A DNA stretch of 64,000 bases from CAVSKL01 sp963728475 [NCBI: Candidatus Eiseniibacteriota bacterium] (GTDB lineage Bacteria > Eisenbacteria > RBG-16-71-46 > JABDJR01): positions 1-64,000 of the forward strand of contig CAVSKL010000003.1 in assembly GCA_963728475.1 (NCBI GenBank), read 5' to 3'. Both the position numbers and the translations under genes were made by a program. Below are positions 1 through 7,962 of this stretch, piece by piece. Each line of letters opens with the position of its first letter. Position 1 is the stretch's first letter. The notes beneath the pieces were generated by a model that searched no databases, had not been told where the DNA came from, and saw only the letters and a list, made by a program, of their open reading frames with translations.

Positions 1-1273
1 CCACCGACCAGTCGCCGGACGTGGTGTCGCAGAAGGCGGGATCGGCGGAGAGGTTGCCGTTGGTGCCGGGCCAGGAGGTGCAGTCGCCGGTGGCGTCGCC
101 GTCCCCGTTCTGCCAGAGCAGATTATTGCGGATCACCGGGGTCGCCCCGTTCAGGCATCCGATGCCGCCGCCGGATTGCGTGTAGGCGATGATGTTGTTC
201 TCAACCGTCACGTTGCTTGGGTCGGTGATGCCGATGTCCCCTCCCACTGAACCGAGGGACCCGGTAACCAGCGAGCCCACGATTGTGTTGTGGGCGATCA
301 GGGCGTTCCCGGTCTCCAGTGCGATCCCGGCGCCCGCGACCAGAACGTACTTGTTGCCGCCCGAAGCGTTGTCGACGACGATGTTCCTTTCAACTGTTAC
401 AAACTCATCGATTCTTCCCAACCCACCCACATAAATGCCGCCGCCCTTATCACCGGCAACATTCCCTTGAACGAGGTTGTCAGAGATCACGCTCCCAACC
501 CGGCAATAGGCGCAATAGATGCCGCCGCCGTCGCCAGCTTCGGCCCAGTTGCCGATCACTGTGTTGTGTCTCACCGTGGCTACGATATCGGAGCACACGA
601 TGCCGGAACCTGTGCCGTTGACGTAGTTATCGGAAACGATGTTGTCCTCGATGACTGGACTTAGAGGGTTTTGAGGGTTGCTAGCGGCAGCGATGCCGGC
701 ACCAACGTGTCCACGCTGTGTTGCGGAGTTTGCGGTGACAGTGTTCCCGCGAACGGTCGGGCTTGCGTCGTTAACCAATATGCCCATGTACCCACCGGTG
801 ATGGTGAAGCCCTCCAGGACGGTGCTCCGCGTCTCCCCGTTCTCGATGCTCACCACGATACCCCTGAAAGCTTCAGGTGATAGGTAGTGCGGGGTGCCGT
901 CGGGATTCACGCCCAGTTGTATCGGGGCTGCCCGAAGCCCGGTGGGAAGAACCGAGGGGGAACCGTGAATGATCGTGGCCTCGGGCCCGGCCAAGCCCTT
1001 CAAGACGATGTCCCGCCCCCGAAACAGGATGTTCTCGTAATACGTCCCCGGACCCACCAGCACGGTGTCCCCGACCGCAGCGCTGTCGATCCCGGCCTGA
1101 ATGGTCGGGGCGTCGCCTGTACCGTCAGCTGAGATGTTCCACGTCCGCGCGGCGGCGAGGCGCGGGACGAAGGCGGATCCGAGGAGCGCCAGCGCCAACG
1201 CGGCCGCGGTGCCGGGCGGCGAGGGACGTGCAATCAGGCGGCCGGGCGCAGGCCCGCGGGCCGCGCCCCCCAC
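1..1273 (-). CDS. Secreted parallel beta-helix protein, tandem copy 1 (C-terminus cut by window edge)
   Basis: Third gene in transcription order of a tandem family. The frame is open from a GTG at 1273 (GGAGG eight bases upstream) to the window edge, so the C-terminus is missing. The N-terminus matches copy 2: a basic, hydrophobic signal peptide ending in AAA before RTWNISADGTG. Right-handed beta-helix repeats follow (GDAPTIQAGIDS, EGFTITGGY, NLVQGNVAGDKGGGIYV), the Pel/NosD-like pattern. Residues around 110-160 are unique to this copy (for example IQLGVNPDGTPHYLSPEAF). Bases about 1-520 are nearly identical to copy 3, and about 520-672 are identical to copy 2, which suggests gene conversion. 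Probably a cell-surface or extracellular protein; ligand unknown. By homology it should end in the WGRLK tag outside the window. Confidence 0.85.
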   Translation of the reverse strand, partial: MGGAARGPAPGRLIARPSPPGTAAALALALLGSAFVPRLAAARTWNISADGTGDAPTIQAGIDSAAVGDTVLVGPGTYYENILFRGRDIVLKGLAGPEATIIHGSPSVLPTGLRAAPIQLGVNPDGTPHYLSPEAFRGIVVSIENGETRSTVLEGFTITGGYMGILVNDASPTVRGNTVTANSATQRGHVGAGIAAASNPQNPLSPVIEDNIVSDNYVNGTGSGIVCSDIVATVRHNTVIGNWAEAGDGGGIYCAYCRVGSVISDNLVQGNVAGDKGGGIYVGGLGRIDEFVTVERNIVVDNASGGNKYVLVAGAGIALETGNALIAHNTIVGSLVTGSLGSVGGDIGITDPSNVTVENNIIAYTQSGGGIGCLNGATPVIRNNLLWQNGDGDATGDCTSWPGTNGNLSADPAFCDTTSGDWSV

Positions 1274-1296
1274 CGTCCGGCCTCCGTTCGATCGGC

Positions 1297-2691
1297 TCAT
1301 CGGTAGAGCGCCTTGAGGCGGCCCCAGGTGGTCGGCTTGACTGAAGCAGCCTGGCAACCGGGTTCGGAAATGGCCCCCATCGGTCCGTTGGGGTCGGTCA
1401 GCGCGGGCGAGTTCTCCGCCACCGACCAGTCGCCGGACGTGGTGTCGCAGAAGGCGGGATCGGCGGAGAGGTTGCCGTCGGTGCCGGGCCAGGAGGTGCA
1501 GTCACCGGTGGCGTCGCCGTCCCCGTTCTGCCAGAGCAGATTATTGCGGATCACCGGGGTCGCCCCGTTCAGGCATCCGATGCCGCCACCGGACCGCGAG
1601 TAGGCGATGATGTTGTTCTCGATGGTGACATTGCTTGCAAAGGTGATGCCGATACCGCCACCCACCGAGCCGAGCGTGCCGGTGACCCGGGACCCGACGA
1701 TCGTGTTGTGGGTGATGAGAGCGTTTCCAACTTCCAGTCCGATGCCGGCGCCGGCCACGAGGAAGAATTGGTTGCCGCCGGAGACGTTGTCGATGACGAG
1801 GTTCCGCTCGACCGTAACGAACTCGTCGCTGTTGCCGGACCCGGCTACGAAGATGCCCCCGCCCTTGTCCCCGGCAACATTCCCTTGAACGAGGTTGTCG
1901 GATACCACGCTTCCGACCCGGCAGTAGGTGCAGTAGATTCCGCCGCCGTCGCCAGCTTCGGCCCAGTTGCCGATCACTGTGTTGTGTCTCACCGTGGCTA
2001 CGATATCGGAGCACACGATGCCGGAACCTGTGCCGTTGACGTAGTTATCGGAAACGATGTTGTCCTCGATGACTGGACTTAGAGGGTTTTGAGGATTGCT
2101 AGCGGCACTGATCCCGGCGCCGACCTCTCCGTGGAAGGTTGCGGAATTTCCTGTAACGATGTTGCCCCGAACAATCGGGCTAGCGTCGTTGATGTTCACG
2201 CCGTTATACCCACCCGTGATGGTGAAGCCCTCCAACACGGCGCTCCGTGTCTCCCCGTTCTCGATGGTCACCACTGTTCCCCGGAACGCATCGGGGAAGA
2301 GGTGACGCGGCTCGCCGTCGAAACACATGTCCAGTGGTGCCGGCGCCGCTTGGAGTCCGGTGGGGATGACGGTTGGAGATCCGTGAATGATGGTTGCCTC
2401 GGGCCCGGCCAAGCCCTTCAAGACGATGTCCCGCCCCCGGAAGAGGATGTTCTCGTAATACGTCCCCGGACCCACCAGCACGGTGTCCCCGACCGCAGCG
2501 CTGTCGATCCCGGCCTGAATGGTCGGGGCGTCGCCTGTACCGTCAGCTGAGATGTTCCACGTCCGCGCGGCGGCGGGGCGCGGGACGAAGGCGGATCCGA
2601 GGAGCGCCAGCGTCAACGCGGCCGCGGTGCCGAGCGGCGAGGGACGTGCAATCAGGCGGCCGGGCGCAGGCCCGCGGGCCGCGCCCCCCAC
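1297..2691 (-). CDS. Secreted parallel beta-helix protein, tandem copy 2, with C-terminal WGRLK tag
   Basis: About 464 residues. I chose the GTG at 2691 because GGAGG lies seven bases upstream. The longer frame, open to 2775, overlaps copy 3 and lacks such a site. The signal peptide has an Arg-rich start, a hydrophobic core TAAALTLALLGSAF, and an A-A-A cleavage region before RTWNIS. The mature part is a right-handed beta-helix of about 360 residues with repeated N-N-x-I/V, GGGI and ENNIIAYS motifs. A short Cys-containing cap (CTSWPGTDGNLSADPAFCDT) follows, then PGCQAASVKPTTWGRLKALYR at the extreme C-terminus. The family resembles NosD/pectate-lyase-like folds, but no catalytic site is evident. 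It sits 24 bp from copy 1 and copy 3, so the three are probably one transcript. Function unknown; a surface adhesin or polysaccharide-binding role is possible. Confidence 0.87.
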   Translation of the reverse strand: MGGAARGPAPGRLIARPSPLGTAAALTLALLGSAFVPRPAAARTWNISADGTGDAPTIQAGIDSAAVGDTVLVGPGTYYENILFRGRDIVLKGLAGPEATIIHGSPTVIPTGLQAAPAPLDMCFDGEPRHLFPDAFRGTVVTIENGETRSAVLEGFTITGGYNGVNINDASPIVRGNIVTGNSATFHGEVGAGISAASNPQNPLSPVIEDNIVSDNYVNGTGSGIVCSDIVATVRHNTVIGNWAEAGDGGGIYCTYCRVGSVVSDNLVQGNVAGDKGGGIFVAGSGNSDEFVTVERNLVIDNVSGGNQFFLVAGAGIGLEVGNALITHNTIVGSRVTGTLGSVGGGIGITFASNVTIENNIIAYSRSGGGIGCLNGATPVIRNNLLWQNGDGDATGDCTSWPGTDGNLSADPAFCDTTSGDWSVAENSPALTDPNGPMGAISEPGCQAASVKPTTWGRLKALYR

Positions 2692-2714
2692 CGCCCGGCC
2701 TCCGTTCGATCGGC

Positions 2715-4112
2715 TCAACGGTAGAGCGCCTTGAGGCGGCCCCAGGTGGTCGGCTTGACTGAAGCAGCCTGGCAACCGGGTTCGGAAATGGCCCCCATCG
2801 GCCCGTTGGGGTCGGTCAGCGCGGGCGAGTTCTCCGCCACCGACCAGTCGCCGGACGTGGTGTCGCAGAAGGCGGGATCGGCGGAGAGGTTGCCGTTGGT
2901 GCCGGGCCAGGAGGTGCAGTCGCCGGTGGCGTCGCCGTCTCCGTTCTGCCAGAGCAGATTATTGCGGATCACCGGGGTCGCCCCGTTCAGGCATCCGATG
3001 CCGCCGCCGGATTGCGTGTAGGCGATGATGTTGTTCTCAACCGTCACGTTGCTTGGGTCGGTGATGCCGATGTCCCCTCCCACTGAACCGAGGGACCCGG
3101 TAACCAGCGAGCCCACGATTGTGTTGTGGGCGATCAGGGCGTTCCCGGTCTCCAGTGCGATCCCGGCGCCCGCGACCAGAACGTACTTGTTGCCGCCCGA
3201 AGCGTTGTCGACGACGATGTTCCTTTCAACTGTTACAAACTCATCGATTCTTCCCAACCCACCCACATAAATGCCGCCGCCCTTATCACCGGCAACATTC
3301 CCTTGAACGAGGTTGTCAGAGATCACGCTCCCAACCCGGCAATAGGCGCAATAGATGCCGCCGCCGTCGCCGAAGTCTGCTCGATTGCCAACCACGACGT
3401 TATGCTTCACTGTGGCTATGATATCGGAGCAGACGATTCCGCACCCTGTGCCATTAACGTAGTTGTCCGAAACGATGTTGTCCTCGATGATCGGACTGCT
3501 GATGGTCTGGATCGTACTGGCGGCCCCGATGCCGGCGCCGACCTCTCCGTGGAAGGTTGCGGAATTTCCTGTAACGATGTTGCCCCGAACAATCGGGCTC
3601 GTATCTTTGATCGCCACGCCATTGTATCCCCCGGTGATGGTAAAACCCTCCAGCACGGTGTTCCGGGTCTCCCCGTTCTCGATGGTCACCACTGTTCCCC
3701 GGAACGCATCGGGGAAGAGGTGACGCGGCTCGCCGTCGAAACACATGTCCAGTGGTGCCGGCGCCGCTTGGAGTCCGGTGGGGATGACGGTTGGAGATCC
3801 GTGAATGATGGTTGCCTCGGGCCCGGCCAAGCCCTTCAAGACGATGTCCCGCCCCCGGAACAGGATGTTCTCGTAATACGTCCCCGGACCCACCAGCACG
3901 GTGTCCCCGACCGCAGCGCTGTCGATCCCGGCCTGAATGGTCGGGGCGTCGCCTGTACCGTCAGCGGCGATGTACCATGTTCTCGCGGTGGCAGCAGTCG
4001 GTAGGGCCTCCAGGATGGCGAGCGGAGCTAGTATGAGCGCGGCCAGGGGAACGGCCGTGGCTGGCAGGCGGCCTCTTAGGGAAGACCAAAGCGGTCTGCG
4101 TTGAGTTCTCAC
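2715..4112 (-). CDS. Secreted parallel beta-helix protein, tandem copy 3, with C-terminal WGRLK tag
   Basis: First of the three tandem copies in transcription order, about 465 residues. The GTG at 4112 is preceded by a strong AAGGAGGT six bases away; the frame is open upstream to 4238 without a better start. Its signal peptide (core AVPLAALILAPLAILEAL, cut after ATA) is unrelated in sequence to that of copies 1 and 2, while the mature domain is nearly the same. Mature start is RTWYIAADGTGDAPTIQAG. The beta-helix repeats, the Cys-containing cap and the terminal TTWGRLKALYR match copy 2. Blocks of near-identity to copy 1 alternate with blocks shared with copy 2. It lies 138 bp after the small exported protein at 4251-4796. 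Binding target unknown. Confidence 0.88.
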   Translation of the reverse strand: MRTQRRPLWSSLRGRLPATAVPLAALILAPLAILEALPTAATARTWYIAADGTGDAPTIQAGIDSAAVGDTVLVGPGTYYENILFRGRDIVLKGLAGPEATIIHGSPTVIPTGLQAAPAPLDMCFDGEPRHLFPDAFRGTVVTIENGETRNTVLEGFTITGGYNGVAIKDTSPIVRGNIVTGNSATFHGEVGAGIGAASTIQTISSPIIEDNIVSDNYVNGTGCGIVCSDIIATVKHNVVVGNRADFGDGGGIYCAYCRVGSVISDNLVQGNVAGDKGGGIYVGGLGRIDEFVTVERNIVVDNASGGNKYVLVAGAGIALETGNALIAHNTIVGSLVTGSLGSVGGDIGITDPSNVTVENNIIAYTQSGGGIGCLNGATPVIRNNLLWQNGDGDATGDCTSWPGTNGNLSADPAFCDTTSGDWSVAENSPALTDPNGPMGAISEPGCQAASVKPTTWGRLKALYR

Positions 4113-4250
4113 CTGCTTACCTCCTTCGGGAACTGCGGGGGGGCGGGCTTTAGTCGCGGGCAGAAGCAGGGGGCAAACTGTCCGCCCTTTGGGGGGGGCG
4201 GGACGGCATGGACCAGCCTGCGGGTCCCATCGGTTCACAGCAGAGGCCTC

Positions 4251-4796
4251 CTACTTCATGAACCCGTACCAGAGCAAGAGCCGCGCCTGTCCCAGGTACG
4301 GCCGGAGCTGCGCCGGCGTGAGATCCGGTGTGGCGACAGTCACTCCGTAGTTGGAGGCGGCCGTAGCCGCCCAGGATTCCACCATGGGGCGGAGGTTCAG
4401 GACGACCATGCCGCGGTGGCCCCGAGCCGCATCTCTGGGGCCCACTTCCCAGCGATCCGCAGCTTCCCCCTTCGCCTGGACCGTCGCTGTTCCCGCCGCC
4501 ACTCCGGCGGCGTCCCAGCTCCTCGTGATCTCGCGGACGGAGAACCCCGCCGTGGCCTCCGTGGACAGTGTCGGGACTTGCCAGATAAGGAGCGCCTTGT
4601 CGATCCGCCGCCCCTCACCCGCTTCCAGCGTCGAGAGGTCAAAGACCAGCGCGACCCGGGTCGTGTCGTCGCCTTGCACACTTGGCAGAACCACAGTTCG
4701 GACCGGCTCCAACGTCGCCGTCTGCGCCCACACCTCCTTGGCGCCCACGCCCAGAAGGAGGGCAGCCATCACAATGCTCGCAATCGCCCGCAACAT
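4251..4796 (-). CDS. Small exported protein, DNRLRE/CBM-like fold
   Basis: 181 residues. ATG at 4796 has AAGGAGGA a few bases upstream. The signal peptide is MLRAIASIVMAALLLGVGAKEVWAQ, with cleavage likely after WAQ. The mature part has the layout of DNRLRE-type domains (found in disaggregatase and other surface proteins). There is an RVALVFDLSTLEAGEGRRIDKA strand pair, a VREITRSWDAAGVA segment, and a late MVVLNLRPMVESW strand followed by a terminal LLLWYGF. No catalytic residues are recognised. It sits between the large split beta-helix gene (20 bp upstream) and the tandem beta-helix genes, probably in the same operon, so it may be a structural or carbohydrate-binding accessory. The domain assignment is by pattern only. 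Confidence 0.7.
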   Translation of the reverse strand: MLRAIASIVMAALLLGVGAKEVWAQTATLEPVRTVVLPSVQGDDTTRVALVFDLSTLEAGEGRRIDKALLIWQVPTLSTEATAGFSVREITRSWDAAGVAAGTATVQAKGEAADRWEVGPRDAARGHRGMVVLNLRPMVESWAATAASNYGVTVATPDLTPAQLRPYLGQARLLLWYGFMK

Positions 4797-4815
4797 GACG
4801 GGTTCCTCCTTCTCT

Positions 4816-7800
4816 CTAGCGGACGACCAGGATCTTCGCGGTCTGGCGAAGGCCCTTGTCCGTCCGGACACGCACGAAGTACATGCCGCTTGTCACGCGC
4901 TGGCCCTGCGCGTTTCGTCCGTCCCACTGGACATCATGGTCTCCTTCCGGGAACTCGACGGGACCGATCTCCCGGACAAGCCGTCCGGCGATGTCGAAGA
5001 TCTCCGTGGTCACCTTGGCCCGGCCACCCTCGAGACGGAGCCGGATGGCGTGGAATTCCTTCCCCGGGTTCGGCCAGACACCTCGGACGCTGAGCGCCCG
5101 GGCGGCAGTTTCTCCCACTCGCACGATGGGGGCCTCGACGTTCAGCGGCCCGTAGGGATCGCTACAAAGGTAGCTGTCGGCGATCAGGGTGCCGTAGATG
5201 CAACCTGGTGGCGGGCACGCTCCCCACCAGTTCCCCTCGGCAAGGATCCCGATCCCGGTGCTGTTCTTGACGCAGTAGGTCGTGTTGTCGTAGAAGCTGT
5301 TCTTCCCCTCATGACTCGTATCCGTCCCCAAGTCGGGCCGTCCGCTACGGTAGGTCACCTCGATCCCTATCCCGTTGCTCGCGAGGTAGTTGTGCCGGAC
5401 GGTTCCACCAGCAAGGGACCCCGAAAAGCGGAGCCCATCGGTCACGTTCCCGGTGATCGAGTTGTCCCGCGTGCTGCCACCAGCATCCCCGATCACCGGC
5501 GTGCCCTTGCTTACCAGGATCCCGTACTTGCAGCCCGAGATGGCGTTCTGGTAGATGTCCGGGGCGCCGTCCTGGATCTCGATCCCGGCCTGCAAGTCGA
5601 AGTCCGTAATCGTGTTCTCCTCGATCGTCGGCGCCGAGCTTCCCGAGTTGGACGTGAGCACCCCCTGCGCGTAGGTTGCCACCTTGTCAAACGTGTTGCC
5701 GACGACGTGGACACCGGAGTTGTTGTACTCGAGGTAGAGCCCGTAGGCTCCGCCGCTGTTGAACGTGTTACCCGCCACCAGCACCGTGTCTCCCCCGCTC
5801 ACCCCCCAGGCTTCGCAGTCGGAGATCCCGTCGTGGGCGAAGGTGGTGTTGGTGACCCGCCCGTTGGCGCCGGCCCTGAACCGCAGCCCGTAGGTGCCGT
5901 ACATCACCTCCGAGTTCACGATCACTACCACGCCGCCGTCCCTGACGTCGATCCCATACCAGTCATCGTAGGCGGGCGATGCCTGAGCGGATGTGAAAGC
6001 AACCCGGTCGGCACTCAGCACTCCCTCGACAAGCAACTCCACCTGGTCAGAGCTACTCCCACCGGACTGGTTGTCGCTCTTTGGCGCGTCGATTGTCACT
6101 GCGGTGGAGATGCTGCCCAGCGTCAGCGTGTCGCCGCTCAAGACCGTGACATCCCCCGGGGCCGACAGAGTGCCGTTCGTGAACGTCGAGGAGCGCGAGA
6201 GGGTGTCGTACATACAGGCCACCGGAAACGCGCCGATGAGCCCAAGGCTGCTTGTGTTGTCGGTGTTCTCCGGGTTCCCGTAGGAGTCGATGCGAAGGGA
6301 GTATTCCCCGGGGCCGCAGTAGAGCGGATCTTCGTTGGCACAGGTGGAACTCAGCGTTCCGGAGGCGAAGCCATTGGGTCCGGGCGCGATACAGTAGGCC
6401 ACGGAATCGCCCTCGAAGCCGTAGGTGGTGAACCCCGTGCTGATGCAGTTCTCCACCGTTCCCGCGCTGTCGATCACCCCGATGTCGGTGCCGTCGATGG
6501 TGCATTGCTGGAGGATGGAGCCCGCGTGGACGACGGCGCCGCGGCCGCCCGGGGCCGAGATGAAGCTCTTGGACACCTTTCCCAGGCCGGATTGGAGCTG
6601 GACGCCGTAGTTCCCGGCCGCGGAGTCGGTCGCGGTGAAGCGGCATCCGGTGAACTCGAAGGTTGCCCCGGACGAAGCCCGGACCCGGGCGACGACGCCG
6701 GTCGCAACCGTCACGTTGCAGTCCGAAACGGACCCGGAAGCCCCATCGACGTCGATGCCGTAGCCGTGCGGGGAGTTGACGCTCATGTCCGTGTAGCTGC
6801 CGCTCCCCCCGACGACGTCAAGGCCGTCACCCGAGGACACCGTCACCAGCGTGTCGCCCGTGGCGGTCCCCGCGAAGCCGACGGCCCGGAACGCGACCCC
6901 GGTGCTGTCCTGGATGCGGCAGTCCTGGATCGTGAGGCTACTATCGCCGCCGCTGACCAGGAGGCCCGTGCCGGTGCCGACGGTCACGCGGGAGTTCGAC
7001 ACGGACCCGCCGACGCCGTCAAAGCTGAAGCCCACACTATCCGCCACGTCGGCGATCAACCGGGAGTAGATCCCGCTTCCGCCAATCGCTTCCAAGCCGA
7101 GGCCGGAGCCGAGCACCTCGACCGTGTCGTCGAGGGCGGCGCCGGCGAAGTAACTGGCCTTGAAGGCCGACCCAGTCCCGATACGGATCCGGCAGTTCTG
7201 GACGCGCGCTTCGGTTCCGGTGCTCTCGGCGAGGACGCCGACCGGCGCCGTCGCGCCGGTCGTGTCAATGAGGCAGTCCTGCAAGACCCCGTCGCCTCGC
7301 AAGTGCACGACTTCGTCCCCACCCCCTCGGAGGATAAAGTTGGCAAAGATCGTGTTCCCACCCGCGGAATCAGGAAACGAGACCGCGGCGGCCGTGTCTG
7401 GAGCGGCAAGGACCGGCAGGCCACGAGTAGGAGTGGATATGCCGATCACCTTAACGCCGCTCTTCAGCCTCAGGTTCTCGTTGTACGGAGCGCCGAACTG
7501 ATTTGGGCTGACCTGGATCACGGTGCCGGGGCTGCTCGCGTTGATGGCGGTTTGGATTGCAGGCTTGTCGAACGGAACATTGATGATGCTGGGCGAGAAA
7601 CTCTTCCACCGCGTCCCGTACTCCGAGGAAGAGAGGGCGTACATGTTGAAAGCCCAGAGCCGCGTGCTGTCCGACGGGTCGATGGACATGCCGCTATAAT
7701 CGCCCCACCGGCTATCGCTCCCGGGAGTGTATGCAGCCACGCCAAGCGCCACGGTGTCCGCTGGGCCGAAGTAGCCAATCGGATCTCCGGGAAGGCGCAT

Positions 7801-7962
7801 GGCGAAGTACGCCCCAGGGTAGACGGAGGGCCCCGAGGCTCCGAACCCGAGACCGATATAGCCCTCGCTGGTGACGGCGATCGACGGAAAGTAGGTGTAC
7901 GTGCTCTCGGCGATGTCTTCCCCGCCAACGTTGCCCTGCATCGTGAGCGTCAGCGAGTCCAA
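4816..7962 (-). CDS. C-terminal part of a frameshifted secreted beta-helix protein with FlgD/type IX-like sorting domain
   Basis: About 1048 residues, readable from a TTG at 7962, but there is no signal peptide or ribosome site. It continues the protein encoded at 7950-9095, from which it is separated by one missing base in a C7 tract (plus-strand G7 at 8020-8026). The first ~130 residues complete the upstream domain (SRWGDYSGMSIDP, then KSFSPSIINVPFDKPAIQTAIN). A very long parallel beta-helix follows, with many DCxI, GSGxY and GNTF/NxI turns (residues 130-950). The last ~85 residues are a FlgD-Ig/type IX-like C-terminal domain: VWPNPGKEF, VTTEIFDIAGRLVREI, VQWDGRNAQGQRVTSGMYF, KILVVR. The intact protein would be about 1430 residues, exported and probably held on the surface. 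It has no WGRLK tag. Confidence 0.8.
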   Translation of the reverse strand: MDSLTLTMQGNVGGEDIAESTYTYFPSIAVTSEGYIGLGFGASGPSVYPGAYFAMRLPGDPIGYFGPADTVALGVAAYTPGSDSRWGDYSGMSIDPSDSTRLWAFNMYALSSSEYGTRWKSFSPSIINVPFDKPAIQTAINASSPGTVIQVSPNQFGAPYNENLRLKSGVKVIGISTPTRGLPVLAAPDTAAAVSFPDSAGGNTIFANFILRGGGDEVVHLRGDGVLQDCLIDTTGATAPVGVLAESTGTEARVQNCRIRIGTGSAFKASYFAGAALDDTVEVLGSGLGLEAIGGSGIYSRLIADVADSVGFSFDGVGGSVSNSRVTVGTGTGLLVSGGDSSLTIQDCRIQDSTGVAFRAVGFAGTATGDTLVTVSSGDGLDVVGGSGSYTDMSVNSPHGYGIDVDGASGSVSDCNVTVATGVVARVRASSGATFEFTGCRFTATDSAAGNYGVQLQSGLGKVSKSFISAPGGRGAVVHAGSILQQCTIDGTDIGVIDSAGTVENCISTGFTTYGFEGDSVAYCIAPGPNGFASGTLSSTCANEDPLYCGPGEYSLRIDSYGNPENTDNTSSLGLIGAFPVACMYDTLSRSSTFTNGTLSAPGDVTVLSGDTLTLGSISTAVTIDAPKSDNQSGGSSSDQVELLVEGVLSADRVAFTSAQASPAYDDWYGIDVRDGGVVVIVNSEVMYGTYGLRFRAGANGRVTNTTFAHDGISDCEAWGVSGGDTVLVAGNTFNSGGAYGLYLEYNNSGVHVVGNTFDKVATYAQGVLTSNSGSSAPTIEENTITDFDLQAGIEIQDGAPDIYQNAISGCKYGILVSKGTPVIGDAGGSTRDNSITGNVTDGLRFSGSLAGGTVRHNYLASNGIGIEVTYRSGRPDLGTDTSHEGKNSFYDNTTYCVKNSTGIGILAEGNWWGACPPPGCIYGTLIADSYLCSDPYGPLNVEAPIVRVGETAARALSVRGVWPNPGKEFHAIRLRLEGGRAKVTTEIFDIAGRLVREIGPVEFPEGDHDVQWDGRNAQGQRVTSGMYFVRVRTDKGLRQTAKILVVR

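Larger units (their letters stand above)
1..4112 (-). repeat. Three tandem paralogous genes with an exact 1418-bp period
   Basis: Matching points in the three beta-helix genes are separated by 1418 bp (copy 1 to 2) and 2836 bp (copy 1 to 3); for example the same stretch begins at 189 and 3025. The unit spans the gene and its short spacer. Identity is patchy. 1-520 matches 2837-3356, 520-672 matches 1938-2090, and about 2113-2200 matches about 3531-3618. The remaining stretches are clearly diverged. This is the pattern expected from recent duplication followed by segmental gene conversion. Confidence 0.85.
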
